Part shown: positions 1 through 7,064 of the stretch, piece by piece
Layout: every line of letters begins with the position of its first letter
Numbering within the stretch: the stretch's first letter is position 1
Source of the DNA: an uncultured Paracoccaceae bacterium
Lineage (GTDB): Bacteria > Pseudomonadota > Alphaproteobacteria > Rhodobacterales > Rhodobacteraceae
Length of the DNA stretch: 36,549 nt
Assembly: GCA_937931795.1 (NCBI GenBank)
Contig: CALHAP010000004.1
Coordinates: 1-36,549, forward strand
Direction: 5' to 3'
The notes under the pieces: generated by a model
Seen by the model: the letters and a program-made list of their open reading frames with translations, nothing else
Databases searched by the model: none
What the model was told of the DNA's origin: nothing
Made by a program: the position numbers and the translations under genes

Positions 1-1
1 T

Positions 2-79
2 CACGACATGATGTCAGCCATTCATGACGAAGCAACGGCGCTGTCGCAGCAGGAACGTATCAATAAGAGGGAGGCGTGA
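2..79 (+). CDS. 3' end of an unidentified gene (partial)
   Basis: An open frame enters from the left edge and stops with TGA at 77-79; the visible residues end in ...QQERINKREA. The stop lies one base before the ATG of the next gene, with GAGGGAGG inside the coding end serving as a ribosome binding site for it. This spacing suggests that the two genes form an operon. Too little is visible to name a function, and the frame could be chance. Confidence 0.45.
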   Translation, partial: HDMMSAIHDEATALSQQERINKREA

Positions 80-80
80 G

Positions 81-350
81 ATGGGATTTCTTATCAAACT
101 AACAGTCGCAGGTGCAGTCGTCATAGGCATTGGCTACTGGATCGCCGAAGGCATTGAGCGCCAAAATGTTCGCGACTGTCTGGCACAGCATAGCCAGCAA
201 TATGGCATCGCTAATGGCCACGATGTGTACCTTACCGATGTGGTCGAAGTGAACATTCATCGGACCTACGGCGACAACACTGAGACCCGCTTCGTTAAGT
301 ACCGCATTCAAGGGTCGGGTGACATCCAGTCGGCCACGTGCCGCTGGTGA
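81..350 (+). CDS. small membrane-anchored hypothetical protein
   Basis: An 89-residue protein starts MGFLIKLTVAG. Residues about 4-22 are a hydrophobic segment (LIKLTVAGAVVIGIGYWIA), followed by a hydrophilic domain of about 65 residues with two cysteines, so it is probably a single-pass inner-membrane protein with its bulk in the periplasm. The ATG at 81 was chosen over an upstream start at 24 because GAGGGAGG lies just before it and the earlier 19 residues are basic and look non-coding. I do not recognise a family. It follows a partial gene with a one-base gap. Confidence 0.5.
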   Translation: MGFLIKLTVAGAVVIGIGYWIAEGIERQNVRDCLAQHSQQYGIANGHDVYLTDVVEVNIHRTYGDNTETRFVKYRIQGSGDIQSATCRW

Positions 351-442
351 TCGGACTACGCATACCATCCACACACAATAACACCATTGATCCGCAATGG
401 CGCAACTCCACCCCAACAGCAGCCAACCATAGAGGACACAAC

Positions 443-784
443 ATGAAATCAACTATTCTCATGCTCACCGCCCTGATCGCAGTCTCCGCCTGTGCAGCGG
501 TCAGCACGACACCTGACCCCCTAGAACAGGCTGTCTCAGGGCGCACTCTTGTGGCTGGCGACACAAGGCTCACGGCGGGTGCGAACGGTGCCCTGGTCGG
601 CACCCTAGCCAGCAGGGACACCCTGTCTGGCACATGGCGCATCACCAACGGCAAGTGGTGCCGCACTCTCACGCAACCCGCTCGGTTCGCAGGGCCAGAA
701 GTGTGCCAAGACGCAGCGTTGGCAGATGGACAACTGGTTGTCATAGGATCGAACGGAAGTCCCACCACATACAACATCGAGTGA
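443..784 (+). CDS. small lipoprotein, hypothetical
   Basis: A 113-residue protein begins MKSTILMLTALIAVSAC: a short basic start, a hydrophobic stretch and a lipobox (VSAC, Cys17), which predicts a signal-peptidase-II lipoprotein anchored in the membrane. The mature part has GTW and NGKWC segments and two further cysteines, as in many small periplasmic lipoproteins of Rhodobacterales, but I cannot assign a family. The ATG at 443 follows AGAGGA, whereas the upstream in-frame start at 338 overlaps the previous gene and would bury the signal peptide. Function is unknown. Confidence 0.6.
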   Translation: MKSTILMLTALIAVSACAAVSTTPDPLEQAVSGRTLVAGDTRLTAGANGALVGTLASRDTLSGTWRITNGKWCRTLTQPARFAGPEVCQDAALADGQLVVIGSNGSPTTYNIE

Positions 785-879
785 TGCGGGACGCATGGTA
801 GCGAGCCACTGAAATCGTGCATGAGTAGTGCTGTGACCCCAATCGGTCACGGCAGCCCGTATCTACACAAGGACCCTAA

Positions 880-1293
880 ATGGCATCGATGAACGCAGCA
901 GCCAAGACTCTTGTCGGACCTCAAGAAAGGGAAGCTCTGTTCAGCAGATTGTGCCACCGTAACACCATAAGACGCGAGATCGGTAGAGAACCAATTGACG
1001 TTCCGACAGCCTTCCATCGCATAGTTCACATGAAAGCCGTGCAGGAATTTGATCGCCTGCTTGATCCATATCTGACCCAAGCTTTCAATGAGGTCGAATG
1101 GCCATCCCGACCTACGCCACGCCTGTTGCTGGGCGTGAAGCTGTATCGTCAGAGCGTTGAACGGCTATGCCGAGAACAGAACGTCGTTGATCCTAGAACC
1201 AAGAACCCAAATGTCTTGAAGATGATCGATCGGTACGCGCCAGACCAAGAAAGCAACGTAACCTTGCTTTCAGCTATCGGAGGCCAGACCTGA
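880..1293 (+). CDS. hypothetical protein of the accessory region
   Basis: A 137-residue soluble protein rich in Arg and Leu starts MASMNAAAK, with AAGGA about 10 bases upstream. No membrane segment or signal peptide is visible and I recognise no domain. A small ORF follows 6 bases after the stop, so the two may be co-transcribed. Position within the island, between small unknown genes and the Rep-like gene, suggests a mobile-element accessory gene, but that is inference. Confidence 0.45.
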   Translation: MASMNAAAKTLVGPQEREALFSRLCHRNTIRREIGREPIDVPTAFHRIVHMKAVQEFDRLLDPYLTQAFNEVEWPSRPTPRLLLGVKLYRQSVERLCREQNVVDPRTKNPNVLKMIDRYAPDQESNVTLLSAIGGQT

Positions 1294-1299
1294 TCGCCC

Positions 1300-1482
1300 A
1301 TGACACTGGTGCTGGGGGACCGTTTCAATCTTGCGCTCATCGAATGGTTTCGGCCACGCAGTGCGCAACATGTGCAAGTGTACGCGTGGGCAAAGGGACC
1401 GTTCAGGGAACACTTTCGAGAGATGGGCCTCCAAGTGCTATCAGTTGTTGAGACATTAACGACTGCCGCCCAAAAACAGTGA
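1300..1482 (+). CDS. small hypothetical protein
   Basis: A 60-residue frame, MTLVLGDRFN..., starts 6 bases after the preceding gene. It contains a WFRPRSAQHVQVYAWAKG segment but no recognisable domain. No strong separate ribosome binding site is visible (GGAGGCC lies in the end of the preceding gene), so translation would probably be coupled. It may equally be a chance open frame. Confidence 0.3.
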   Translation: MTLVLGDRFNLALIEWFRPRSAQHVQVYAWAKGPFREHFREMGLQVLSVVETLTTAAQKQ

Positions 1483-1489
1483 TAGGTAA

Positions 1490-1595
1490 GGCTCCGACTC
1501 AACCTCGCCCCTCTAAGAGAAAGGAAACCCAGCAGATGAACCGCTTCGTCAGGGCGAAGGAGTCAGAGCCTCAGACTGGGTGACTAGCCGAGTCC
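1490..1595. other. foldable intergenic element: nested stem with possible pseudoknot
   Basis: The spacer between the small ORFs and the RHH gene folds well on paper. Arms 1490-1500 and 1560-1570 pair over 11 positions with one mismatch. Inside them CGCCC (1506-1510) pairs with GGGCG (1552-1556). ACCCAG in the loop (1527-1532) is complementary to CTGGGT (1576-1581) after the stem, a possible H-type pseudoknot. A further small hairpin GACT-AGCCG-AGTC follows at 1583-1595. It could be a small RNA or a single-strand origin used by the adjacent HUH protein; no known family is recognised. Confidence 0.4.
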
Positions 1596-1656
1596 TTTGA
1601 AAAGAAACTACGTGAGAGTTTTGCCGTTTCAAGCCCATACAACCCGTCGATGCTCG

Positions 1657-1824
1657 TCATGTTAGATCGTGACCTTCAGCCTCATATTCACGCCAAAGTG
1701 CATCAACCGCATCGTCGATGAGACTGCCATACGACAACCGTGTGTAGACCTTCAGGTAGTCTAAGTGCGTTCGGGTCGTTGCTGCAATCGAGCGTACCGT
1801 AATGTCTCTGGTGTCTGGCTTCAT
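1657..1824 (-). CDS. ribbon-helix-helix (CopG/Arc-like) small DNA-binding protein
   Basis: A 55-residue protein begins MKPDTRDITVRS. The pattern is that of a ribbon-helix-helix fold: a short strand (about residues 7-14, ITVRSIAA), helix A (TRTHLDYLKVYTRL) and helix B starting SYGSLIDDAVDAL. Such proteins dimerise and repress promoters, including copy-control genes next to rolling-circle rep genes. The start at 1824 was chosen because GAGGAG lies about 8 bases upstream; the longer frame from 1896 lacks a site. It is divergent from the HUH Rep-like gene, so control of that gene is a reasonable inference. Family membership rests on pattern only. Confidence 0.6.
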   Translation of the reverse strand: MKPDTRDITVRSIAATTRTHLDYLKVYTRLSYGSLIDDAVDALWREYEAEGHDLT

Positions 1825-1928
1825 ATCAGTTCTCCTCGTTGTATTTAGCGATATCGCGCCAAGAAGTGCTGCGGATGTTGGCTTGCTGATCGACATTTAT
1901 CGCCGATCATCCAACGCTCTTGGGAAAT

Positions 1929-1948
1929 TTCACTATATATCCAGTGAA
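1929..1948. repeat. inverted repeat in the RHH/rep divergent spacer
   Basis: TTCACT (1929-1934) and AGTGAA (1943-1948) form perfect 6-bp arms around an AT-rich 8-base centre. It sits between the divergent RHH gene and the HUH-protein gene, where an operator would be expected. The centre ATATATCC could also be part of a promoter. No binding evidence can be seen. Confidence 0.35.
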
Positions 1949-2014
1949 GCATTTATCATCAGTCGTATGACACCTGTTGGACCACCACCTGCTTCATGAA
2001 GAAAGGAGCAGAGC

Positions 2015-3283
2015 ATGGTAGCCAGCGTCGAAAAGATGCACCGCAACGATCACAGCATTGGCGAGAATCATGTGCCTGCTGATCCGATGTTTCAGATGAA
2101 ATACAACATCGCCAACATGAAGATGGGCCGCATGGAACTTGGCCATAAAAAATGGTGGCAGCGCATGTCAGATGTCGTAAGCGAACTGGACTACCCCGAA
2201 CTCGAACAGGTCTTCAAAGGTCGGAGGTTGCCTAGCTTCGTCGCCGAGCGTCTTAACTCAGAACACCAACAATGGATCACAAGCGGGCAGAAGTACCCAG
2301 ACCGCAAACGGATCGGGAAGGCCCCTAGGTTCAACAGGCGTATTCGCAGGGCATTGGCAGTCTTCTCGAAAGCACCGTTGGGTAACATTGGCTTTCTTAC
2401 CATCGTCACTTCTTTCAAGGGGACAGAGGCCGAAGCGATAGCCGCCGCAGAAGCTGACGCTGTTCGTCTAGGTGCTTTCATCCGACGGCGGTTTCGTCAT
2501 GCCGTTAGCCTACTTTTCCCAGAGGTTGACCTAAAAGTGGCAAGCGATGTTCAGTCGGGCCTGTTACCCTTGGTAGGGTGGAAGCTGGAATACGATCCAA
2601 GGCAACGCATCTTCAAGATTCACTTTCATGGCCTGATCTATGTACCCGACCATACTCCCGCTGACATCGAAGCCGCTTTCAAGATCAACAAGAACGGGAA
2701 GAGGAACAAATTCTATTCTGGTTCAAACCAAGTACGTGTGATCCCCGTCAAAGAGGCTCCTGGTTTCGATGATGGCACAGCGGACGTTGAAGGCGTTGCT
2801 GGGTATGCGACGAAGTATATCTACAACCCGCCCGTCAAAGCCCGAATGCTAGAAGGATTCGTGAGTTGGCTTGTGGTGGCACATGCCCTGCTGAACAATC
2901 CAAAGAGCATTGTTGTCGTAGGCGTCCAGTCAGGTATCAAAGTTCGATGTGATGACTGTGAAACCTATCACGGGATCGATGATGGCTGCATGTGTGAACC
3001 TATCATTCAAAGAGATAATTCGTTTTATGATGTTGATCTGTGTGATGGCGTAGAAACCGCCCCGTTCGCATCGGCCATAGATGAAGGTTTGAGTATAACT
3101 CTAAGTGATGAACAGCCTTATGCTTTTCCCTCTACCCAAGACATATCTCTAAACTCTTCCGCCCCAAGTGCTTGGAATGTTTTGCGGAATAGAGCAAAGA
3201 AAAAACTTTTCAGTGTTTTCGTCTACGTCGGATCATTGATCGGTTGGTGGCTGATAAGCTGGGCAAAACCTCAAGGCCCGTAG
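2015..3283 (+). CDS. HUH-type replication initiator / relaxase-like protein
   Basis: This 422-residue protein carries the three ordered motifs of HUH single-strand endonucleases: motif I FLTIVTS (127-133), motif II with the metal-binding His pair HFH (203-205) in KIHFHGLIYV, and motif III GYATKYIY (263-270) with candidate catalytic Tyr264/Tyr268 and Lys267. Such enzymes nick one DNA strand and stay covalently bound through tyrosine to start rolling-circle replication or transfer. A later CxxC...CxC cluster (312-327) may bind zinc, and residues about 399-416 are hydrophobic, an unusual membrane-like tail. The start follows AAAGGAG. The divergent RHH gene fits copy control. Whether it replicates or mobilises the element is unknown. 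Confidence 0.72.
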   Translation: MVASVEKMHRNDHSIGENHVPADPMFQMKYNIANMKMGRMELGHKKWWQRMSDVVSELDYPELEQVFKGRRLPSFVAERLNSEHQQWITSGQKYPDRKRIGKAPRFNRRIRRALAVFSKAPLGNIGFLTIVTSFKGTEAEAIAAAEADAVRLGAFIRRRFRHAVSLLFPEVDLKVASDVQSGLLPLVGWKLEYDPRQRIFKIHFHGLIYVPDHTPADIEAAFKINKNGKRNKFYSGSNQVRVIPVKEAPGFDDGTADVEGVAGYATKYIYNPPVKARMLEGFVSWLVVAHALLNNPKSIVVVGVQSGIKVRCDDCETYHGIDDGCMCEPIIQRDNSFYDVDLCDGVETAPFASAIDEGLSITLSDEQPYAFPSTQDISLNSSAPSAWNVLRNRAKKKLFSVFVYVGSLIGWWLISWAKPQGP

Positions 3284-3368
3284 CGTGTTTCGGGGCTTAC
3301 TTTGACAAACAAGAACCAAAAATTCGACCAACTTGCCATCCTGCTGTGATGGTAGCCTATTGGTGTAT

Positions 3369-3399
3369 CTTTCTTTCCCTTCGGCGACGTGAAAGAAAG
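3369..3399. promoter_or_regulatory. 9-bp inverted repeat overlapping the methyltransferase ribosome binding site
   Basis: CTTTCTTTC (3369-3377) and GAAAGAAAG (3391-3399) are perfect complements around a 13-base loop. The right arm is the only purine-rich stretch before the ATG at 3405, so it probably includes the ribosome binding site. As RNA the hairpin would hide that site; as DNA it could be an operator for the gene's own HTH domains. Both readings imply autoregulation, which is inference. Confidence 0.5.
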
Positions 3400-3404
3400 C
3401 TAAC

Positions 3405-4871
3405 ATGCACCAAGTTTTCACTCTGACCCTAACCGCCCATCGAACCAATCAGGGCCTACGGCTTTCGGATGCGGCACAGATGTCGGGCCTTAGCGTTCCG
3501 ACGATCCGCAATCTGGAAGCGGGAAAGGGTAACCTCAGTTCGCTTCGAACTTATCTGACATCGCTCGGCCTTAAACTTCATTGGCTCGGTGCAGGTGAAA
3601 GTGGAGATGGCCAATCCCTTGCGCGTCGTCGTCAGAAGCTTGGCGTCAGCCAGAGAGCCATCGCGCAACGTATCAACGTCAGCCATCGCACCGTGATTGC
3701 ATTGGAAAACGATTTCCGTGGTCGGATCGACACATTGGATCGGTGCCTGTCGGAACTACGGTTGAGGCCGACATTGAAGCCGATTGGTGAACAGCCCCGT
3801 GACGACATCAATAGCGTCCAGACTGATGACCAACTTTTATCGGTGTGGAACGCATCTCGTAACGATCCACCACAGATGGCGCTACTACACGGGGATGCTC
3901 TCGACGTTATGCGTTCCATGCCGACCGCAATCGTTGATTGCATAATGACATCGCCCCCGTACTGGCAGCAGCGCACATATGCTGGCGGTGGCATCGGTGA
4001 AGAACAATCAGTCGAAGCGTATCTGAAAGACCTCAGAGCGGTCTTCAAGCAGGCCCACCGCGTTCTGAAGCCCCGTGGGTCACTCTGGATCAACATCGAT
4101 GACACATACCACCAGAGGTCGATGCAAGGCGTTCCATGGCGATTGATACTGGGGATGGTTGAAGACTGCGGTTGGTCTATCCGTAACGATGTGATCTGGC
4201 GCAAATCTGGAGGTGCGTTGAACCGTGCCGACAACCGTTTCGGCCATCGGCACGAACACCTCTTTCATCTGGTCAAACAGGACGACTATCATTTCGATGC
4301 AGATGCTGTCCGTCAGTACCCGACTTTGGCTCGTCTGGACGGAGAGGTGATCGCCACCGCGACTGGAGTCACGATGGAAGCCTGCCTGTCCCGTATCGCC
4401 GACGCCACCGACCTCAACAATGATGAAAGATGCAAAGCGACCGAAGCTGTAAAGGATGCATTCGTGGACATCGCAAAGGGGTTGCTGCACGATTTTCGCC
4501 TGATCATCCGTGGGCAGAACCGCGTCACGCACTCAGACAGCCAGCATACCTCGGCACGTGCAACCAGACTTGTACGCGATGGCTTCTACCTGTTGAAATA
4601 TGACCCACGCGGAAGCTTGTCGGGTGATGTTTGGACGTTGGCACCAGAGCGATCCAAAGGGCGAGACCTCCACTATGCTGCGTATCCAGAGGCCCTATGC
4701 GAAAAGCCGATCTTGGCGACATGCCCTATCGGTGGCGTAGTCCTCGACCCGTTCGTGGGTTCGGGAACGACACTCGCCGCCGCGCAGAGGTTGGGCCGCC
4801 ACGGGATCGGGATCGATCTGTCGGAGGAATATCTGAAGTTGGCCACGGATCGCTTGAACCTTCCCAATTAA
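3405..4871 (+). CDS. double HTH-XRE / DNA methyltransferase fusion (beta-class, probably N4-cytosine)
   Basis: A 488-residue protein. Residues about 5-57 and 69-122 are two tandem XRE-type helix-turn-helix domains (SGLSVPTIRNLEAGKGN; LGVSQRAIAQRINVSHRTVIALEN). The rest is an amino-methyltransferase: catalytic motif IV TSPPYW at 182-187, then a target-recognition stretch, and the AdoMet-binding motif I DPFVGSGTT at 448-456. The order IV before I is the beta class, and SPPY is typical of N4-cytosine enzymes, although N6-adenine is possible. No restriction endonuclease adjoins it, so it looks like an orphan enzyme. An inverted repeat just upstream suggests self-regulation like restriction controller proteins, here fused to the enzyme. 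Confidence 0.85.
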   Translation: MHQVFTLTLTAHRTNQGLRLSDAAQMSGLSVPTIRNLEAGKGNLSSLRTYLTSLGLKLHWLGAGESGDGQSLARRRQKLGVSQRAIAQRINVSHRTVIALENDFRGRIDTLDRCLSELRLRPTLKPIGEQPRDDINSVQTDDQLLSVWNASRNDPPQMALLHGDALDVMRSMPTAIVDCIMTSPPYWQQRTYAGGGIGEEQSVEAYLKDLRAVFKQAHRVLKPRGSLWINIDDTYHQRSMQGVPWRLILGMVEDCGWSIRNDVIWRKSGGALNRADNRFGHRHEHLFHLVKQDDYHFDADAVRQYPTLARLDGEVIATATGVTMEACLSRIADATDLNNDERCKATEAVKDAFVDIAKGLLHDFRLIIRGQNRVTHSDSQHTSARATRLVRDGFYLLKYDPRGSLSGDVWTLAPERSKGRDLHYAAYPEALCEKPILATCPIGGVVLDPFVGSGTTLAAAQRLGRHGIGIDLSEEYLKLATDRLNLPN

Positions 4872-4879
4872 ATTGGTGC

Positions 4880-4974
4880 GTCCGTTAGCCTATAGTGTAG
4901 CGGTCATCACACATCCTCGCCGCAAAGTGTCCGCAGAGGTTGATCACAACATATGTACACCGATATAAACGGAC
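4880..4974 (+). other. tRNA-like or recombination-site-like sequence before the serine recombinase
   Basis: GTCCGTT (4880-4886) and AACGGAC (4968-4974) are perfect 7-bp complements, like an acceptor stem. The sequence TAGTGTAGCGGTCATCAC (4893-4910) resembles a tRNA D-arm with GTG/CAC stem and GG in the loop. However, no convincing anticodon arm or GGTTC T-loop is found. GTCCG occurs twice directly (4880, 4929) and once inverted (4970), so these may instead be recombinase binding sites. Confidence 0.25.
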
Positions 4975-5002
4975 AGGAATCATACGTACACAAGGGGATG
5001 CT

Positions 5003-5635
5003 TTGACCACGATATTTTACGCACGTGTTTCTACACGAGACCAGATACTGGAACACCAAGTTACACAGGCCGAAACAGCGGGCTTCAAGATTGATGAAGT
5101 CGTAGCCGACCATGGGGCGTCAGGGGTGAAGCATCGGCTTCAGGACCGTCCAGAAGGGCGTAGATTATATGATAAACTGCGGTCAGGTGACACGTTGGTA
5201 CTGCGGTGGTTGGATCGACTGGGGCGCAACTATGAGGATGTCACAGACTCAGTTCGCCACTTCATCCGAAAGGGCATCATCATCCGAACTGTCATCAATG
5301 ATATGACCTTCGACGGATCAACTACAGACCCTGTTCAGCAAGCTGTGCGTGACGCAATGATCGCGTTCCTCGCCGCAACAGCCGAAGCACAATCTGAAGC
5401 TACTAAGATAGCACAGCGGGCTGGTATCGATCTTGCCAAAGAAAAAGGTGATCGGTTCCGAGGACGCAAGCCATCCTATGATCGAGCGACATTCGACTTG
5501 GCGGTGAACTTGCTGAACCTTGGCAATGGCCCCAGTGCGGTATCAAAGGAAACAGGTCTGTCACGTCAGACTTTGATCCGCATCCGTGACAAACCCGAAG
5601 ATGCTGCTGCGGTGCTAACAAGGTGGGGATTGTAG
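5003..5635 (+). CDS. serine recombinase (resolvase/invertase family)
   Basis: A 210-residue small serine recombinase. Counting from the TTG at 5003, the nucleophile is Ser10 in FYARVSTRDQ, followed by the conserved DRLGRN at 71-76 and a C-terminal helix-turn-helix at about 164-195 (GPSAVSKETGLSRQTLIRI). It cuts both DNA strands through a phosphoserine link to resolve cointegrates or invert or excise segments. The TTG start was chosen because AAGGGG lies 5 bases before it and family members start right there; the other in-frame start, TTG 4940, adds residues unlike the family. Its substrate site may lie in the 130-bp spacer upstream. Confidence 0.88.
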   Translation: MTTIFYARVSTRDQILEHQVTQAETAGFKIDEVVADHGASGVKHRLQDRPEGRRLYDKLRSGDTLVLRWLDRLGRNYEDVTDSVRHFIRKGIIIRTVINDMTFDGSTTDPVQQAVRDAMIAFLAATAEAQSEATKIAQRAGIDLAKEKGDRFRGRKPSYDRATFDLAVNLLNLGNGPSAVSKETGLSRQTLIRIRDKPEDAAAVLTRWGL

Positions 5636-5691
5636 TGCGATGCAAGGGCCGCAAAATCAGAGCGGGTTTCGTCTCTCTTGTCGAAGGTTAG

Positions 5692-6468
5692 TTAAAGCAG
5701 GGATGGCTGCGCCGAACGGTCGATGCGAACTACACCAGACAATAGCCACTTGTTCCATGCCTCTACTCGATGGGTACCCATTGCAAATGCTATCCCGCGT
5801 TGGGGCATGTCATCGCCCCATTTCGCCTGCATCAAATTTAGAGTTTCTGCTTCGCCGTATTCTTCGCGCCATTTGAAAAATGTCTGCTCCGTCTCCCAAT
5901 CGATGCAAGTATGCGTTAGGGTCGCACCTTCATGAACAAATCGGTAGTGAAACGAATATGGTGCTACATCCTTAGTCAGGATGGTTTCGTCGCCAGAGAA
6001 CATGTCGCTCTGACTAAGTAACGTGTCACGACGCCTTTGTCTTTTGCCCTTCGCTTCAGCACTCAGCGGGCGAATGATGAACTCTGGCGTCTCAGGTCGG
6101 ATCAGCGCGAACGAGTTACCCTTGGCTTTCTCCTCTGCCAGACTGTTAACAATCGCCCTGCGGCCAAATTCGTGCCTTGGTAAGCCTGATAGCTTATGTG
6201 ATTTGACCAGTGACTCGTGTTCTACCCTTTTACTTTCCTTTCGCATGTCACTGGGTGCGGCGCTCCTCCAACGAACCTTGATCACGTCCCATCTACCGAA
6301 CCGTTGGGCCGATGTAAGGTTCTTGAAGGGCATCGGGTACAGGCGATGCCACTTACCGTACATATCTATGCCTGCGACACACACTGTTTCGCCGTGCTTT
6401 TGCCCTGTCTCAGGCGCGGCCTTGACGATGACACATACTTCTACAGGGTCTTGCCAATACTCCGACAA
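5692..6468 (-). CDS. hypothetical protein paired with DUF488 protein
   Basis: A 258-residue soluble protein starting MSEYWQDPVEVCVIVKAAPE. The first 70 residues look like a small beta-rich domain (ETVCVAGID... KWHRLYPMPF... RFGRWDVIKVRW), followed by a longer mixed region with a basic KGKRQRRRD stretch near the middle. I recognise the pattern as recurring next to DUF488 genes but know no function for it. Its start lies 2 bases after the stop of the DUF488 gene, so the two are surely co-transcribed and probably act together. No nuclease motif is visible. Confidence 0.65.
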   Translation of the reverse strand: MSEYWQDPVEVCVIVKAAPETGQKHGETVCVAGIDMYGKWHRLYPMPFKNLTSAQRFGRWDVIKVRWRSAAPSDMRKESKRVEHESLVKSHKLSGLPRHEFGRRAIVNSLAEEKAKGNSFALIRPETPEFIIRPLSAEAKGKRQRRRDTLLSQSDMFSGDETILTKDVAPYSFHYRFVHEGATLTHTCIDWETEQTFFKWREEYGEAETLNLMQAKWGDDMPQRGIAFAMGTHRVEAWNKWLLSGVVRIDRSAQPSLL

Positions 6469-6470
6469 GT

Positions 6471-6923
6471 CTAAACTGCAATATGTTCGATTGGTGTGCC
6501 GAGAAGAGCAGAAAGCCGTTCTGCTACAATCTTACGATGACATCCTTCATGATCACGCTCAAAGCATGTCAGACAAACCCGCTTGCCCGACATCGCACCA
6601 GCAAGATCACTCAAGGCTTCCTGAGCGACTTCACCATCTATGTGCTTGGTAAAAATCTCTACAAATAGATCGTGATTTCCTGCTCGTGCAGCTTCTCGCC
6701 CTGGCTTTGGGTCACCTAACGCCTTGACATGTACGTAGTCGATACCCGCTGCGGATACTGCTGCGTTTAGACCGTTTTTGGAGAACCCCTTCTTACGGGA
6801 CAGCGGAAGGTCTCTAACATCTACCAGCACCTCGATGTTAGATTCCGAGAGTCGGCTCACGAAGTCATCGATGTCAGTCTTTTCATATCCAATTGTAAAT
6901 ATTGGTTCACTGCTCTTTGCCAT
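6471..6923 (-). CDS. DUF488 family protein
   Basis: A 150-residue protein with the hallmarks of DUF488: FTIGYEK near the N-terminus (9-15), LVDVRDLPLSRKKGFSK at about 33-49, and the C-terminal LTCFERDHEGCHRKIVAERL segment with conserved Cys, Glu, Cys-His-Arg residues. The biochemical role of the family is not established; members often occur in accessory regions and in pairs. The start at 6923 is preceded by AGAGGA about 10 bases upstream. It is the first gene of a two-gene unit with the 258-residue protein. Confidence 0.8.
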   Translation of the reverse strand: MAKSSEPIFTIGYEKTDIDDFVSRLSESNIEVLVDVRDLPLSRKKGFSKNGLNAAVSAAGIDYVHVKALGDPKPGREAARAGNHDLFVEIFTKHIDGEVAQEALSDLAGAMSGKRVCLTCFERDHEGCHRKIVAERLSALLGTPIEHIAV

Positions 6924-7064
6924 TGGTTGGTTCCTCTATTTTTCTGCCAATCGTAACTGTAAGCACAGCACTGTCCACCGAATTACGCTGACATCAGCCT
7001 AGTTAAAGCCCCAAAGCGTCCCGAAGCAGGTTCAGCGCAACATGGGCATCTAGCCCCTCGCGCA

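Noticed and set aside
3244-3426. A 60-residue frame overlapping the rep end and the methyltransferase start
   Set aside because: It overlaps two better genes, has no start signal and no likeness to proteins.
4872-5002. A functional tRNA gene serving as the attachment site
   Set aside because: End pairing and a D-arm-like stretch exist, but the anticodon stem and T-loop cannot be drawn, and it is far from the integrase.
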